64,000 nt of DNA from Corynebacterium kalinowskii. GTDB taxonomy: Bacteria; Actinomycetota; Actinomycetes; Mycobacteriales; Mycobacteriaceae. The stretch is from positions 1,612,001 to 1,676,000 of the forward strand of contig NZ_CP046452.1 of assembly GCF_009734385.1 (NCBI RefSeq), given 5' to 3'. The notes beneath the pieces were generated by a model. That model was given only the letters and a program-made list of their open reading frames with translations, searched no databases and was not told the DNA's origin. Below, piece after piece: positions 1 through 7,681 of the stretch (its first letter is position 1; each line of letters begins with the position of its first letter). The position numbers and the translations under genes are program-made.

Positions 1-114
1 GCCAACATCGAAAAGGGGAACTACTCCCCGTCCGTGCACCTGGCGTTGGAAATTTGCCACGTACTCAATGAATCGGTCGAGCGCGTGTTCGGCCGCGAAC
101 AGGAAGGAAACTAG
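1..114 (+). CDS. XRE-family transcriptional regulator, C-terminal fragment (cut by window edge)
   Basis: Frame 1 is open from the window edge to TAG at 112-114, giving 37 residues. It begins inside a helix-turn-helix (ANIEKGNYSPSVHLALEI) of the compact XRE type, followed by LNESVERVF, the usual end of 65-75 residue Cro/CI-like proteins. It lies 4 bases before the next gene, a small membrane protein. A short XRE regulator paired with a small multi-helix membrane protein is a common bacterial cassette in which the regulator controls its neighbour, so co-transcription is likely. The DNA-binding N-terminus is outside the window. Confidence 0.75.
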   Translation, partial: ANIEKGNYSPSVHLALEICHVLNESVERVFGREQEGN

Positions 115-118
115 AACA

Positions 119-604
119 ATGAGCATCAACGATCGCATCATCGAGCGCACCGAGAACTTTTATGCGGACGAGTTTGAGAAAGCCCAGGCGAATCGGTCAG
201 CAGTAGTAACCCAGTACTGGTTCAACTACGTCAATCTCGCGCTGGCACCAGTCCTGGCGTGGCTCCTACCCCGCGAATACAGCTACGTGTCCTACCTAGT
301 GCTGATCGGCCCAATAATCGGACTGATTGCGGGAAACAGCTGGCTCAAGAAGTCGGTAGCTAGGCCCAAGATTCACGGCTTGCGCTACCTGTGGGGCTGG
401 GAGTGGGCATTGATGGTGGCCATCATCGTCGCCTGGCTCGCTGGACTCTTCCGGGCAGAGGGTGGCGATAACTGGAGCTACAACGCTGGCGCTATGATCG
501 GCGCACTCGTGGGCGCTACGGCCGCGATTATCGCCATCCCATTGGTGAGTGGCTGGCAGCGCAGGCGTGACCTCAAGCGTCTTAACGCTGAAGCTGAGGA
601 CTAA
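119..604 (+). CDS. Small integral membrane protein, partner of the XRE regulator
   Basis: 161 residues. I start at ATG 119 rather than the in-frame ATG at 68, because AGGAAGGAAA sits about 8 bases before it and the longer form would overlap the regulator. The protein has a charged N-terminal segment, then two hydrophobic hairpins (about residues 33-75 and 98-150), suggesting four membrane helices, and a basic C-terminal tail (WQRRRDLKRL). No enzyme motif is visible. It ends in a CTAA overlap with the convergent GtrA gene. Function is unknown; membrane stress or regulatory partner is only an inference from the XRE pairing. Confidence 0.7.
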   Translation: MSINDRIIERTENFYADEFEKAQANRSAVVTQYWFNYVNLALAPVLAWLLPREYSYVSYLVLIGPIIGLIAGNSWLKKSVARPKIHGLRYLWGWEWALMVAIIVAWLAGLFRAEGGDNWSYNAGAMIGALVGATAAIIAIPLVSGWQRRRDLKRLNAEAED

Positions 605-1146
605 ACAGGCATCTCATCGATAACAACGCGCGTGGGCTTCCGAGTTCGGAACGCCCACAGCTTGTTGATGATGAAGTTCACGGGCATCGCCACGAGAATC
701 GAAATAGCCTGACCCCAGTAGAAGCGGTTCTTCAGACCGGAAGAGTCATCCAAAATGGCCGGCAAGGCGACTGGCGAGGTCGGGTTGATGAGCAGCGTAG
801 ACACCACCATTTGCACCACGAGCGCGAGCAGGCCGGTGGTGAGAAACGGGAAGAAGCCACGGAGCCAACTGCGCTTTTCCAGGTTTCCGAAGGTCCACAT
901 TCGATTCAGTTGATAGTTCCAGATATTCGCTACGAAGAAGGCGATCGCCTGAAACAAGTGGTATCCCCGAATATTGAACGGGGTCCCTGGCAGACCGAAG
1001 AGTGCATGGTCATAGTCTGGCCCGCCGAGTGCCAACGAGATTTTGAGGGACAGAAAAGCCACCAACAGGTTCACGGGGACACCAGATCCACCAACAATTC
1101 CGAATTTGATGAATTGTCGGGTGTTCGTCATGAAGCGTTCGTACAA
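601..1146 (-). CDS. GtrA family membrane protein
   Basis: 181 residues with the GtrA-like pattern: an N-terminal QFIKFGIVGGSGVPVNLLV helix, a second helix with AFFVANIWNYQLNRMWTF, and two further helices ending in VNFIINKLWAFR. GtrA proteins are four-helix membrane proteins that help move polyprenyl-linked sugars across the membrane or accompany glycosyltransferases; in corynebacteria this points to arabinogalactan or lipoglycan assembly. The listed start is TTG at 1144-1146; an ATG at 1129-1131 would remove five residues, and neither has a strong ribosome site. No glycosyltransferase lies next to it, so the exact substrate is open. Confidence 0.8.
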   Translation of the reverse strand: MYERFMTNTRQFIKFGIVGGSGVPVNLLVAFLSLKISLALGGPDYDHALFGLPGTPFNIRGYHLFQAIAFFVANIWNYQLNRMWTFGNLEKRSWLRGFFPFLTTGLLALVVQMVVSTLLINPTSPVALPAILDDSSGLKNRFYWGQAISILVAMPVNFIINKLWAFRTRKPTRVVIDEMPV

Positions 1147-1195
1147 AGGTCACTCTTTACAGATCAGCGGGATAACAGATGATATTCGAACTATC

Positions 1196-2056
1196 CTACT
1201 CTGCACTGCCCCAAAAGCCAGCTTCCGCCAGACGTGGCGAACTCCACATTGCCAACTCTCCTGAACGCCATAACCGCAGCTCAAGCTCGGTGGCACAGAG
1301 TTTCAGCTCCGTCGAATAGTTATCAAGTTGCAGCCCAACATCCACCGGATAGGTATCATCTCCAACGATGGGAGCACCCAAATGAGCGCACAACACGCGC
1401 AATTGGTGAGTGTGCCCCGTGTGGGGTTCGAGTTCGAGCAGGCGCTCGTCGATAAGGCGCGCCCTGGTCACGGTGGGCTTGCCACGCTTATCGACGCGCA
1501 CCTGCCGCTCCCCTTTCACTTTGAGCATGGGGAGCACGATGGTGCGCCACTTCTCGGACAGATCGAGAGGGGCGCTCACCTGCGCGCGATAGCGTTTGCG
1601 GACGTGGCGTTGCGCGAATTGTTGCTGGTAGAAGCCGCGGGATTCAGGCAAAGTCGACAGCGCCAGGAGTCCTGAAGTCAGCCTGTCGAGGCGGTGGGCT
1701 GCCACGATGTCATCATTTCCTCGTTGCACCCGGATGCGGGTTTGAACAGTGTTACGAACAAGTCGGCCGTTTGGAGTGCTGGGCAGAAACGGTGGCTTGT
1801 CCACTACCAGCAGGCCGTGGCCTTCGTACACCGGACTCGGTTCAAAGGGGATGTGCGGTTCTGCGGGCGGGTCGTCATGAAACCAAGCCGGAGTGGGTCG
1901 GGCTAACTGCGTTCCTGCCGGGATTATCTGACCGAACTCGAAGCTGGAATCCCCCGCTGATCCCGCATAATAGCTGCGATCACCGGGGACGGTGCCACGC
2001 AAAACAACCCGCGTTGGGGAAATCCCTTCGCGGGCTGGGATGGGCGCTTTAGCCAA
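1196..2056 (-). CDS. RluA-family RNA pseudouridine synthase
   Basis: 286 residues. The catalytic motif AAHRLDRLTSGLLAL (about residues 120-134) contains the conserved aspartate that attacks uridine in RluA enzymes, and the later RARLIDERLLELEPHTGHTHQLRVLCAHLGAPIVGD segment is the typical RluA C-terminal motif. The N-terminus lacks an S4 domain, so it resembles RluA/RluC-like enzymes acting on rRNA or tRNA; the exact target base cannot be read. The start is TTG, overlapping the end of dapC by 8 bases, which suggests coupling; this start is the least sure part. Confidence 0.85.
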   Translation of the reverse strand: MAKAPIPAREGISPTRVVLRGTVPGDRSYYAGSAGDSSFEFGQIIPAGTQLARPTPAWFHDDPPAEPHIPFEPSPVYEGHGLLVVDKPPFLPSTPNGRLVRNTVQTRIRVQRGNDDIVAAHRLDRLTSGLLALSTLPESRGFYQQQFAQRHVRKRYRAQVSAPLDLSEKWRTIVLPMLKVKGERQVRVDKRGKPTVTRARLIDERLLELEPHTGHTHQLRVLCAHLGAPIVGDDTYPVDVGLQLDNYSTELKLCATELELRLWRSGELAMWSSPRLAEAGFWGSAE

Positions 2057-3164
2057 GGCGAGCGCAGGCGGCGGCGATAGCCTCGTCGGATCCGGTCAGC
2101 GCGATCCGCACAAAGTTGGCGCCCTTGGGGCCATAGAACTCACCCGGTGCCACCAGAATGCCTCGTTCGGCGAACCAATCAACGGTCGCACGACCCGCTT
2201 CCCCTCGCGTGGCCCACAAGTACAAGCCCGCTTCGGAATCCTCGATGGTGAACCCGGCATCGACCAGCGCGCGCATCAGTCGTGCGCGTCGAGTGGCGTA
2301 GCGCAGCTTTTGCATCGCTTCTTGATCGTCATCATTGAGCGCTGCGCGGGCAGCGTGCTGCACCGCATACGGCACCATAAGGCCCAGGTGCTTGCGCGCG
2401 AGGCGCAGCTCCGCGATCAGCGCCGGATCCCCAGCAAAGAAGCCGAACCGATAGGAGGCCAGATTGGAGGATTTAGACAATGAGTGCAAAGCCAGCAGGC
2501 CCGTGAGGTCCCCGCCGTTGACTCGCGGATCCAGGATGGACACCGGTGGGTTGGCATCCGACCAGCCGAGGCCGATGTAGCACTCGTCGGAAATGACGAT
2601 CACACCACGTTGCTGTGCCCAGGACACTACCTTTTTCAAGTGCTCAAGCCCCAGGACCTTGCCCGTTGGGTTAGCTGGGGTGTTGATGAACATCAAAGTG
2701 GGGGTCAGCGGCCCAAGCTGGGTGAGCGAGTCGGCGCGGAGCACACGCGCACCCGACGTTAGAGCTGCCACCTCATAGGTCGGGTACGCCACCTCGGGGA
2801 TGACCACGGTGTGGCCTTCGCCCACACCCAGCATCAGCGGCGCCAGGGATACGGCCTCTTTCGTGCCGACCACGGGTTGAACGTAATCCGGCTCGAAACC
2901 AGTGACCCCATACCTGCGCTCCAGCCACGAAACGATGTCTTCCCGAAGCCCCGCAACCCCCTCGGTCGGCGGGTAACCCGGAAAAGCGGAATTGCTGGCG
3001 AGCGCCAGTTGAATTCCCGGTGCTACCTCATCAATCGGAGTTCCGATGGACAAATCGACCACACCGTCAGGATGCTGAGCAGCGCGCTCTTTGGCGCCAG
3101 CCAGCGTATCCCACGGGAATTCAGGCAGACGGCTGCCGAGGACGTTACGTAGGCGAGCAGGCAT
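2049..3164 (-). CDS. dapC: N-succinyldiaminopimelate aminotransferase DapC
   Basis: 371 residues, a fold-type I PLP aminotransferase. The lysine that binds PLP lies in SLSKSSNLASYRFGF (about residues 230-244), and NTPANPTGK and SDECYIGLG are the usual cofactor-binding motifs. Position next to fdxC and the overall sequence match actinobacterial DapC, which makes N-succinyl-LL-2,6-diaminopimelate precursors for lysine and meso-DAP in peptidoglycan. It is followed with overlap by the pseudouridine synthase and preceded by fdxC with an 8-base gap, so the three are probably one transcript. A related aminotransferase such as AlaT is less likely given the gene order. Confidence 0.9.
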   Translation of the reverse strand: MPARLRNVLGSRLPEFPWDTLAGAKERAAQHPDGVVDLSIGTPIDEVAPGIQLALASNSAFPGYPPTEGVAGLREDIVSWLERRYGVTGFEPDYVQPVVGTKEAVSLAPLMLGVGEGHTVVIPEVAYPTYEVAALTSGARVLRADSLTQLGPLTPTLMFINTPANPTGKVLGLEHLKKVVSWAQQRGVIVISDECYIGLGWSDANPPVSILDPRVNGGDLTGLLALHSLSKSSNLASYRFGFFAGDPALIAELRLARKHLGLMVPYAVQHAARAALNDDDQEAMQKLRYATRRARLMRALVDAGFTIEDSEAGLYLWATRGEAGRATVDWFAERGILVAPGEFYGPKGANFVRIALTGSDEAIAAACARLG

Positions 3165-3172
3165 GAGGTCAC

Positions 3173-3490
3173 TTAAGCCTGGGGAGGCAGCTTAGCGACG
3201 AGCTCGGCATCGAAATCCTGTGGGCCGAGCTTGGCGGCACCACCCGGGGAGCCGAGGTTGTCGAAGAAGGCGGCGTTGGCATCGTTGTAGTCAATCCACT
3301 CGTCTGGGACATCATCTTCGTAGAAGATGGCCTCGACAGGGCAGACTGGCTCGCAGGCACCGCAGTCCACGCACTCGTCTGGGTGAATGTACAGGGAACG
3401 CTTGCCTTCGTAAATGCAGTCAACAGGGCATTCTTCGACGCAGGCCCTGTCCATAACGTCGACGCAAGGTTGCGCAATGGTGTAAGTCAT
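3173..3490 (-). CDS. fdxC: Seven-iron (3Fe-4S/4Fe-4S) ferredoxin FdxC
   Basis: 105 residues. Cysteines at CVDVMDRACVEECPVDC and the second set DECVDCGACEPVCP fit the actinobacterial 7Fe ferredoxin, which carries one [3Fe-4S] and one [4Fe-4S] cluster and moves electrons in the cytosol. The long acidic tail (DDVPDEWIDYNDANAAFFDNL) is typical of FdxC. It sits directly before dapC and after a 46-base gap from a membrane protein gene. The redox partner is not evident from the neighbourhood. Confidence 0.92.
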   Translation of the reverse strand: MTYTIAQPCVDVMDRACVEECPVDCIYEGKRSLYIHPDECVDCGACEPVCPVEAIFYEDDVPDEWIDYNDANAAFFDNLGSPGGAAKLGPQDFDAELVAKLPPQA

Positions 3491-3536
3491 CGGGTTCCTT
3501 TTAGTCTTTCGACAAAGTTCTAGAAATCAATGTGTT

Positions 3537-3947
3537 CTATTGTGCCACTTTCGGCTTTGTCAAGGGCCACAGACCCCCGGCAAGCCCAGCGGCGAGCAGC
3601 ACAAGGCTGCGCGGATTGGACCCAACCAGGATATCCCCAGTAAAGCCCACCCAAAAAGTCAACGCGCAAAAGCCCAGGAGCCACACCGCAAGCGGGATGA
3701 GTACTACTCCCACCCGGTCGGTCCAGAGTCGCGCCGTCTTAGTGAGCACCATGTTGAACAGTAATGCGATCAGGATCGGGTACGGAAAAGCCACGCGTCC
3801 GCCGCCGGGCAACGTGATCCACGTGCCTAGATACACGACCTCCAGCAACACGCTCATCAATGCGCCGAGGCCGAGCCACAGAAAACCGAAAGCGATTTCG
3901 CCAACGCTGTGATCGGTGTAAACGAAGCCTCTTTGCTCTTCTACCAC
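3537..3947 (-). CDS. Conserved small membrane protein downstream of mshB
   Basis: 136 residues with four predicted hydrophobic segments (about 17-45, 55-70, 84-110, 113-128). The GTG start at 3945-3947 overlaps the mshB stop by 7 bases, so translation is probably coupled. In mycobacteria a small membrane protein of similar size (Rv1171, from memory) sits in the same place next to mshB, so this is likely the corynebacterial counterpart. No catalytic motif is visible and its role in mycothiol metabolism, if any, is unproven. Confidence 0.75.
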   Translation of the reverse strand: MVEEQRGFVYTDHSVGEIAFGFLWLGLGALMSVLLEVVYLGTWITLPGGGRVAFPYPILIALLFNMVLTKTARLWTDRVGVVLIPLAVWLLGFCALTFWVGFTGDILVGSNPRSLVLLAAGLAGGLWPLTKPKVAQ

Positions 3948-4837
3948 GACAAACCCGCCGTCAAAGAGTTCACATCGGCAATCGCAGTTCCCGCACCGAG
4001 CTGATAGTGCTCCGTGCGCAGCAGTGGCTGAGCGATCAGATTGCTCAGCGCAAAGACAGCGAAAGCTACCTCAGTCGAGCTCAGTGTTGCTAGCGCAGCC
4101 TCCGGATTCACCGCGTTCACATCACCATCAGCGATCCACAACTGCGTAGGGTGCGCTTTCATCGCCCGGAGTTTGGCGGCAGCCGCAGCGTCGCTCAGGT
4201 GCAGCGTGGCATCATGCTTGTCGACGGCAGCGAGTTCGCCTTCCTGTGGGCGTCGCCAAGCATGCGGAATGGTGGCGATGTCCGCGAGCCCTTCGGCCAG
4301 TGCTGGCGCCGAGGTGACCGCCCACAGGATGCGCTGTGGTGGCTGCTGCGCCTGAGATGCAGCGCGGTGCGTGATCTCGTGGGCGCGGATGTGGTCAGGG
4401 TGCCCGTAGCCACCATCGGGGCCATAAGTGATCACGAGGTGCGGCTGCAACCGGTTGAACACCTCAGTGAGCTGGGCTTCAGCTGCGGGCCCTGAGTGGA
4501 TGAAGGAGCGCGGGTTGTCATTGGCCGCGTCCCCGATCATGCCGGAATCGCGCCACTGGCCTGCGCCGCCGAGAAACTCCCCGCGCACACCAAGGGCAGC
4601 GAGGGACGCAGCAAGTTCACCGATCCGGAAACCTCCCAGCTGGTCAGCCCCGTCGGCCACCAACTGAGCAAACGGCTCCCCAATCACTTCACCCTGTTCA
4701 CCGAGGGTGCAGGTGATAACTGTGACGTCCGCACCGCGCTGGCTGAAATCCGCAAGCGCACCACCGGTCCAGATTGTCTCATCGTCGGGGTGTGCGTGGA
4801 CAGCTACAACTCGCAGCCCCACTAGATCTCGCAGCAT
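3941..4837 (-). CDS. mshB: GlcNAc-Ins deacetylase MshB (mycothiol biosynthesis)
   Basis: 298 residues of the PIG-L/LmbE zinc deacetylase family. The motif VVAVHAHPDDET near residue 14-20 gives zinc ligands and the catalytic aspartate, and GYGHPDHIRAHE (about residue 140) supplies the third zinc ligand. MshB removes acetate from GlcNAc-inositol to give GlcN-Ins, the second dedicated step to mycothiol, the main thiol of Actinobacteria. Assignment to MshB rather than the paralogue Mca rests on length and the lpqW-mshB-fdxC context; Mca is at 57508. The ATG directly follows the lpqW stop (TAAATG) with GGAAAG upstream. Confidence 0.92.
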   Translation of the reverse strand: MLRDLVGLRVVAVHAHPDDETIWTGGALADFSQRGADVTVITCTLGEQGEVIGEPFAQLVADGADQLGGFRIGELAASLAALGVRGEFLGGAGQWRDSGMIGDAANDNPRSFIHSGPAAEAQLTEVFNRLQPHLVITYGPDGGYGHPDHIRAHEITHRAASQAQQPPQRILWAVTSAPALAEGLADIATIPHAWRRPQEGELAAVDKHDATLHLSDAAAAAKLRAMKAHPTQLWIADGDVNAVNPEAALATLSSTEVAFAVFALSNLIAQPLLRTEHYQLGAGTAIADVNSLTAGLSW

Positions 4838-6433
4838 TTATTCATCTTTCCATTCGTATGCCGTGGCCAGGACTGATGCGTCGGCCACAACCGGCCACTT
4901 TTCCAAGGAGGACTCCCCTGTCACAATACCTGCGCCCAAGATATCGATTCGTCGATCGGTCATGATCGGAACACTCAGTGTCTGCTTCGCCTCGATGGTG
5001 CGCACAAGGTCCACCGCCGCAGTTTCCTCGTGGTGCCCTGCCAACGCAGCGGCCAAAAAGTCTGTTGCGTCAGTATCGCACCAGCCCGCTAGGTTAGCCG
5101 GCTTCTTCGTTTGATCAGGCGGGCAAGAATACCTACTCGCCGCGGTCAACGTATCTTCGGCGCTTCGCTGCCACGTAACCACCATGTCAACCTCGCCAGC
5201 GGCCATTCGCTTGCCTGTAATGTCTGCAAGGTCGCTTTGCACGATCTGCGCCGAAAACCCTGCTTTGTGCAGCATGTCAACGATGGCCATCGCTGCGGCC
5301 CGTGCCGTTTCATCGGCAGGGTCAGCCGCGACCTTCAGCGGGCTCGACAGCGAGTGTGCCGCTTCTCGACGCACTCCCTCGTCTACCACCGTGCGCCCCG
5401 GCACCTCCGCAATGGCAAGATCTGCCGAACGGCCACTAGCTAGTCGCGCTAGCAGCGGAATGTCCAGAGCCGAAGCGATTGCTGCCCTCGTGCCCGCATC
5501 CGACACGGTTTGAGTGTTAAACGTGGCCGTAAGCTGCACATTTCGGTCTACAAATCGATGCTGTAATCCCTCCGCGAGCACCAATGCATCACGGCTGGTC
5601 TCCGACGGAGTGACGTGTGCAAAGCTGAGTTGGCCACTGCGCAGCATCTCGATCGACCGCGAGACTGTCGCTACTTCCTGGAAAGTGAGGAGTTCCACAT
5701 CTGCTGGGTCAGCTCCCCAAAATCGATCATTGCGCGCCAGCTCAACCACTCCACGCTTTCGATCGATGCCCCGCACCATGTACCGCCCAGCCGAAGCCGG
5801 CACTTGGGTGCCCAGAGCTTGTGAGAAGTCCTCTGCCCCCACGGACAACAAGTGGCTGGGCAACAAGTTGTTGAAAAGCTCGTGCCAATCAGCCACCTTG
5901 CGATGGAATACCACCGTGACTAACTTGCCGCCCTCAGATGTCCGAACATCTGAGATCGACTGATAACCCGCCGAGTTGATAACACCCGGCTGTGAGCTCA
6001 ATTGTTCCCACAGGTAGCGAAAATCTGCGCCGGTAATGGGAGAGCCATCCGACCACTGTGCCGCGGAGTTAATCCGGTATTGCACCACCTGGGCGGCGCC
6101 ATCGGTCGGAGCTATTTCCGCAGCAGAAACCAGGAGATCTTTGTTCATGTGGCCATCTACAAAGGAGCTCGGCAGCACTAACCGCGCTAGAGATTGGACG
6201 AATGCAGTGTCATCGGAGACGCGGTGCGGGTTGAATCCGGTGCGGATCGGATCGATGCCGACAGTGATTTCGTTCCGGTTCTTTTTGTCCACGGGTACCT
6301 CGGGCACCACTGTGGTCTGCCCCGCCCCCGCCGACGGTTCTACCGGAGCTGGCCCTGGTTGCGCCATGCAGCCACCGAGAGTTGCTGCCACCAGAACTGC
6401 CCCAGAAACCACTCGAAACCGTTGCATCTTCAC
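4838..6433 (-). CDS. lpqW: LpqW-like lipoprotein (family 5 substrate-binding fold)
   Basis: 531 residues. A signal peptide ends in the lipobox ATLGGC (Cys at residue 22), so the protein should be lipid-anchored outside the membrane. The body has the peptide-binding-protein family 5 pattern (INSAAQWSDGSPITGADFRYLWEQL and later segments). There is no permease or ATPase beside it. Its place between typA and mshB matches LpqW of mycobacteria, which is not a transporter receptor but steers mannosyltransferase activity in PI mannoside and lipomannan/LAM synthesis. Start is GTG 6433; ATG 6427 two codons later is also possible. Confidence 0.82.
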   Translation of the reverse strand: MKMQRFRVVSGAVLVAATLGGCMAQPGPAPVEPSAGAGQTTVVPEVPVDKKNRNEITVGIDPIRTGFNPHRVSDDTAFVQSLARLVLPSSFVDGHMNKDLLVSAAEIAPTDGAAQVVQYRINSAAQWSDGSPITGADFRYLWEQLSSQPGVINSAGYQSISDVRTSEGGKLVTVVFHRKVADWHELFNNLLPSHLLSVGAEDFSQALGTQVPASAGRYMVRGIDRKRGVVELARNDRFWGADPADVELLTFQEVATVSRSIEMLRSGQLSFAHVTPSETSRDALVLAEGLQHRFVDRNVQLTATFNTQTVSDAGTRAAIASALDIPLLARLASGRSADLAIAEVPGRTVVDEGVRREAAHSLSSPLKVAADPADETARAAAMAIVDMLHKAGFSAQIVQSDLADITGKRMAAGEVDMVVTWQRSAEDTLTAASRYSCPPDQTKKPANLAGWCDTDATDFLAAALAGHHEETAAVDLVRTIEAKQTLSVPIMTDRRIDILGAGIVTGESSLEKWPVVADASVLATAYEWKDE

Positions 6434-6466
6434 CCGTCTATGTTTACCACTGCCGACCGCTTCAGG

Positions 6467-7618
6467 TTAGTCCCGGCTCGCGTCGAGTCGTCCGCCCAGC
6501 AATACGATAGTCAGCCCGGCGACCACTAGAATGCCGAGGGCGAGACGGAGGGAGGTGGCCGTAGCCAGCAGCCCGATGATGGGACTCGTGGCCAGGAAAC
6601 CAATACGCATGAGCCAGGACACCACGGTAAGACCCGCTCCTTCGGAAATCCCAGGGAGCTTGCTGGCCGCGGTAAAGGCACTCGGCACAATCGTCGCGCA
6701 GCCAAAGCCCGCCGCCGCAAGCCCTGCAAATAATCCCAACTCGCCAGTACTGAGCATGGCCGCTACTGTTCCGCCAGCGATGAGAACGCCACCGAAACGT
6801 GCGACGGTGTCTCGCCCCCACCGGTTGATCATTGGGTCCCCGAGGAAACGACCGACGCACTGTGCCGCCAACATGAGGGTCAAAGCCACACCCGACTCCG
6901 CCACCGGCACTCCGGCGATTTGGGCTGCCATGAGCGCCGCCCAGTTGTTGGCGACTTCCTCCACGGCTGTGCCGCTGATAGCAACTACGACGATGGGCAA
7001 CACCAGCCACAAGATTGCCCAGTTGCCACGAGACTCGGATTCTTCCTGAGTCTTCTGATCTGGTACTTCCCCGACGAGTATGCATCCGATGCCTGCGACA
7101 ATCGTGGCCACGACACTGGCGATGAGCAGGTACCACGCCATATCTAGGTGTCCGACGGCGAGTGTCGCCACCGCGCCTCCGGCCGCGGCGCCGAGGCTCC
7201 AGGAAGCATGCACGCTCGACATGATGGAAAAACCAACATTGTCCTGCACGCGCACTGCCACCACATTTTGGGCGACATCCACGATGGGATCCACAAACCC
7301 GATCACAAACAAGAGGAGGGCCAACGTGAGCCCACCAGTGAGGGTGGCTCCGCCGAGGCTCAGCACCACCGCCATCAATATCGTGCCGATGGCCACGGTC
7401 TTGAGAGGCCCAAAGTGGCGGACGATGGGAGCTGGGGCTGCTGAGGACAGGATCGATCCAAGAGCGAAACAAGCAACAATGAAACCGAAGACCGATTCAG
7501 TAAGTCCCCATTCGCGCATCAGAGTCGGGTACCACGGCAACAGGCTAGCGAACATCGCACCATTACTGGCAAAGAGCAGTCCGGTGCCGATGATCGGGGC
7601 AAGGTGGGATCGCTTCAC
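6467..7618 (-). CDS. MFS transporter, probable 12-helix exporter
   Basis: 383 residues with alternating hydrophobic helices along the whole length and an A-type MFS loop between helices 2 and 3 (SSAAPAPIVRHFGPLKT). The frame stays open to a GTG at 7648, but that start lies inside the typA terminator; I prefer GTG 7618, which follows TACTCT by 7 bases (leaderless layout). The pattern fits YbjJ/YfkF-like sugar or drug MFS proteins. It runs on the same strand as lpqW with a 33-base gap and may be co-transcribed. Substrate unknown. Confidence 0.8.
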   Translation of the reverse strand: MKRSHLAPIIGTGLLFASNGAMFASLLPWYPTLMREWGLTESVFGFIVACFALGSILSSAAPAPIVRHFGPLKTVAIGTILMAVVLSLGGATLTGGLTLALLLFVIGFVDPIVDVAQNVVAVRVQDNVGFSIMSSVHASWSLGAAAGGAVATLAVGHLDMAWYLLIASVVATIVAGIGCILVGEVPDQKTQEESESRGNWAILWLVLPIVVVAISGTAVEEVANNWAALMAAQIAGVPVAESGVALTLMLAAQCVGRFLGDPMINRWGRDTVARFGGVLIAGGTVAAMLSTGELGLFAGLAAAGFGCATIVPSAFTAASKLPGISEGAGLTVVSWLMRIGFLATSPIIGLLATATSLRLALGILVVAGLTIVLLGGRLDASRD

Positions 7619-7634
7619 TGCACCTAGAGTAGGC

Positions 7635-7672
7635 GAAATCCCCGCCACACAATAGAAAGTGACGGGGATTTC
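7635..7672 (-). terminator. Terminator after typA
   Basis: A 10-base perfect inverted repeat (GAAATCCCCG at 7635-7644 and its complement at 7663-7672) with an 18-base loop lies 10 bases after the typA stop. It separates typA from the MFS gene and argues against the longer MFS start at 7648. Confidence 0.65.
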
Positions 7673-7681
7673 GTGTGAAAA

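Noticed and set aside
6462..7472. 336-codon frame on the same strand as the MFS gene, other frame
   Set aside because: Arg/His/Ser-rich product with no hydrophobic helices; overlaps the real MFS frame.
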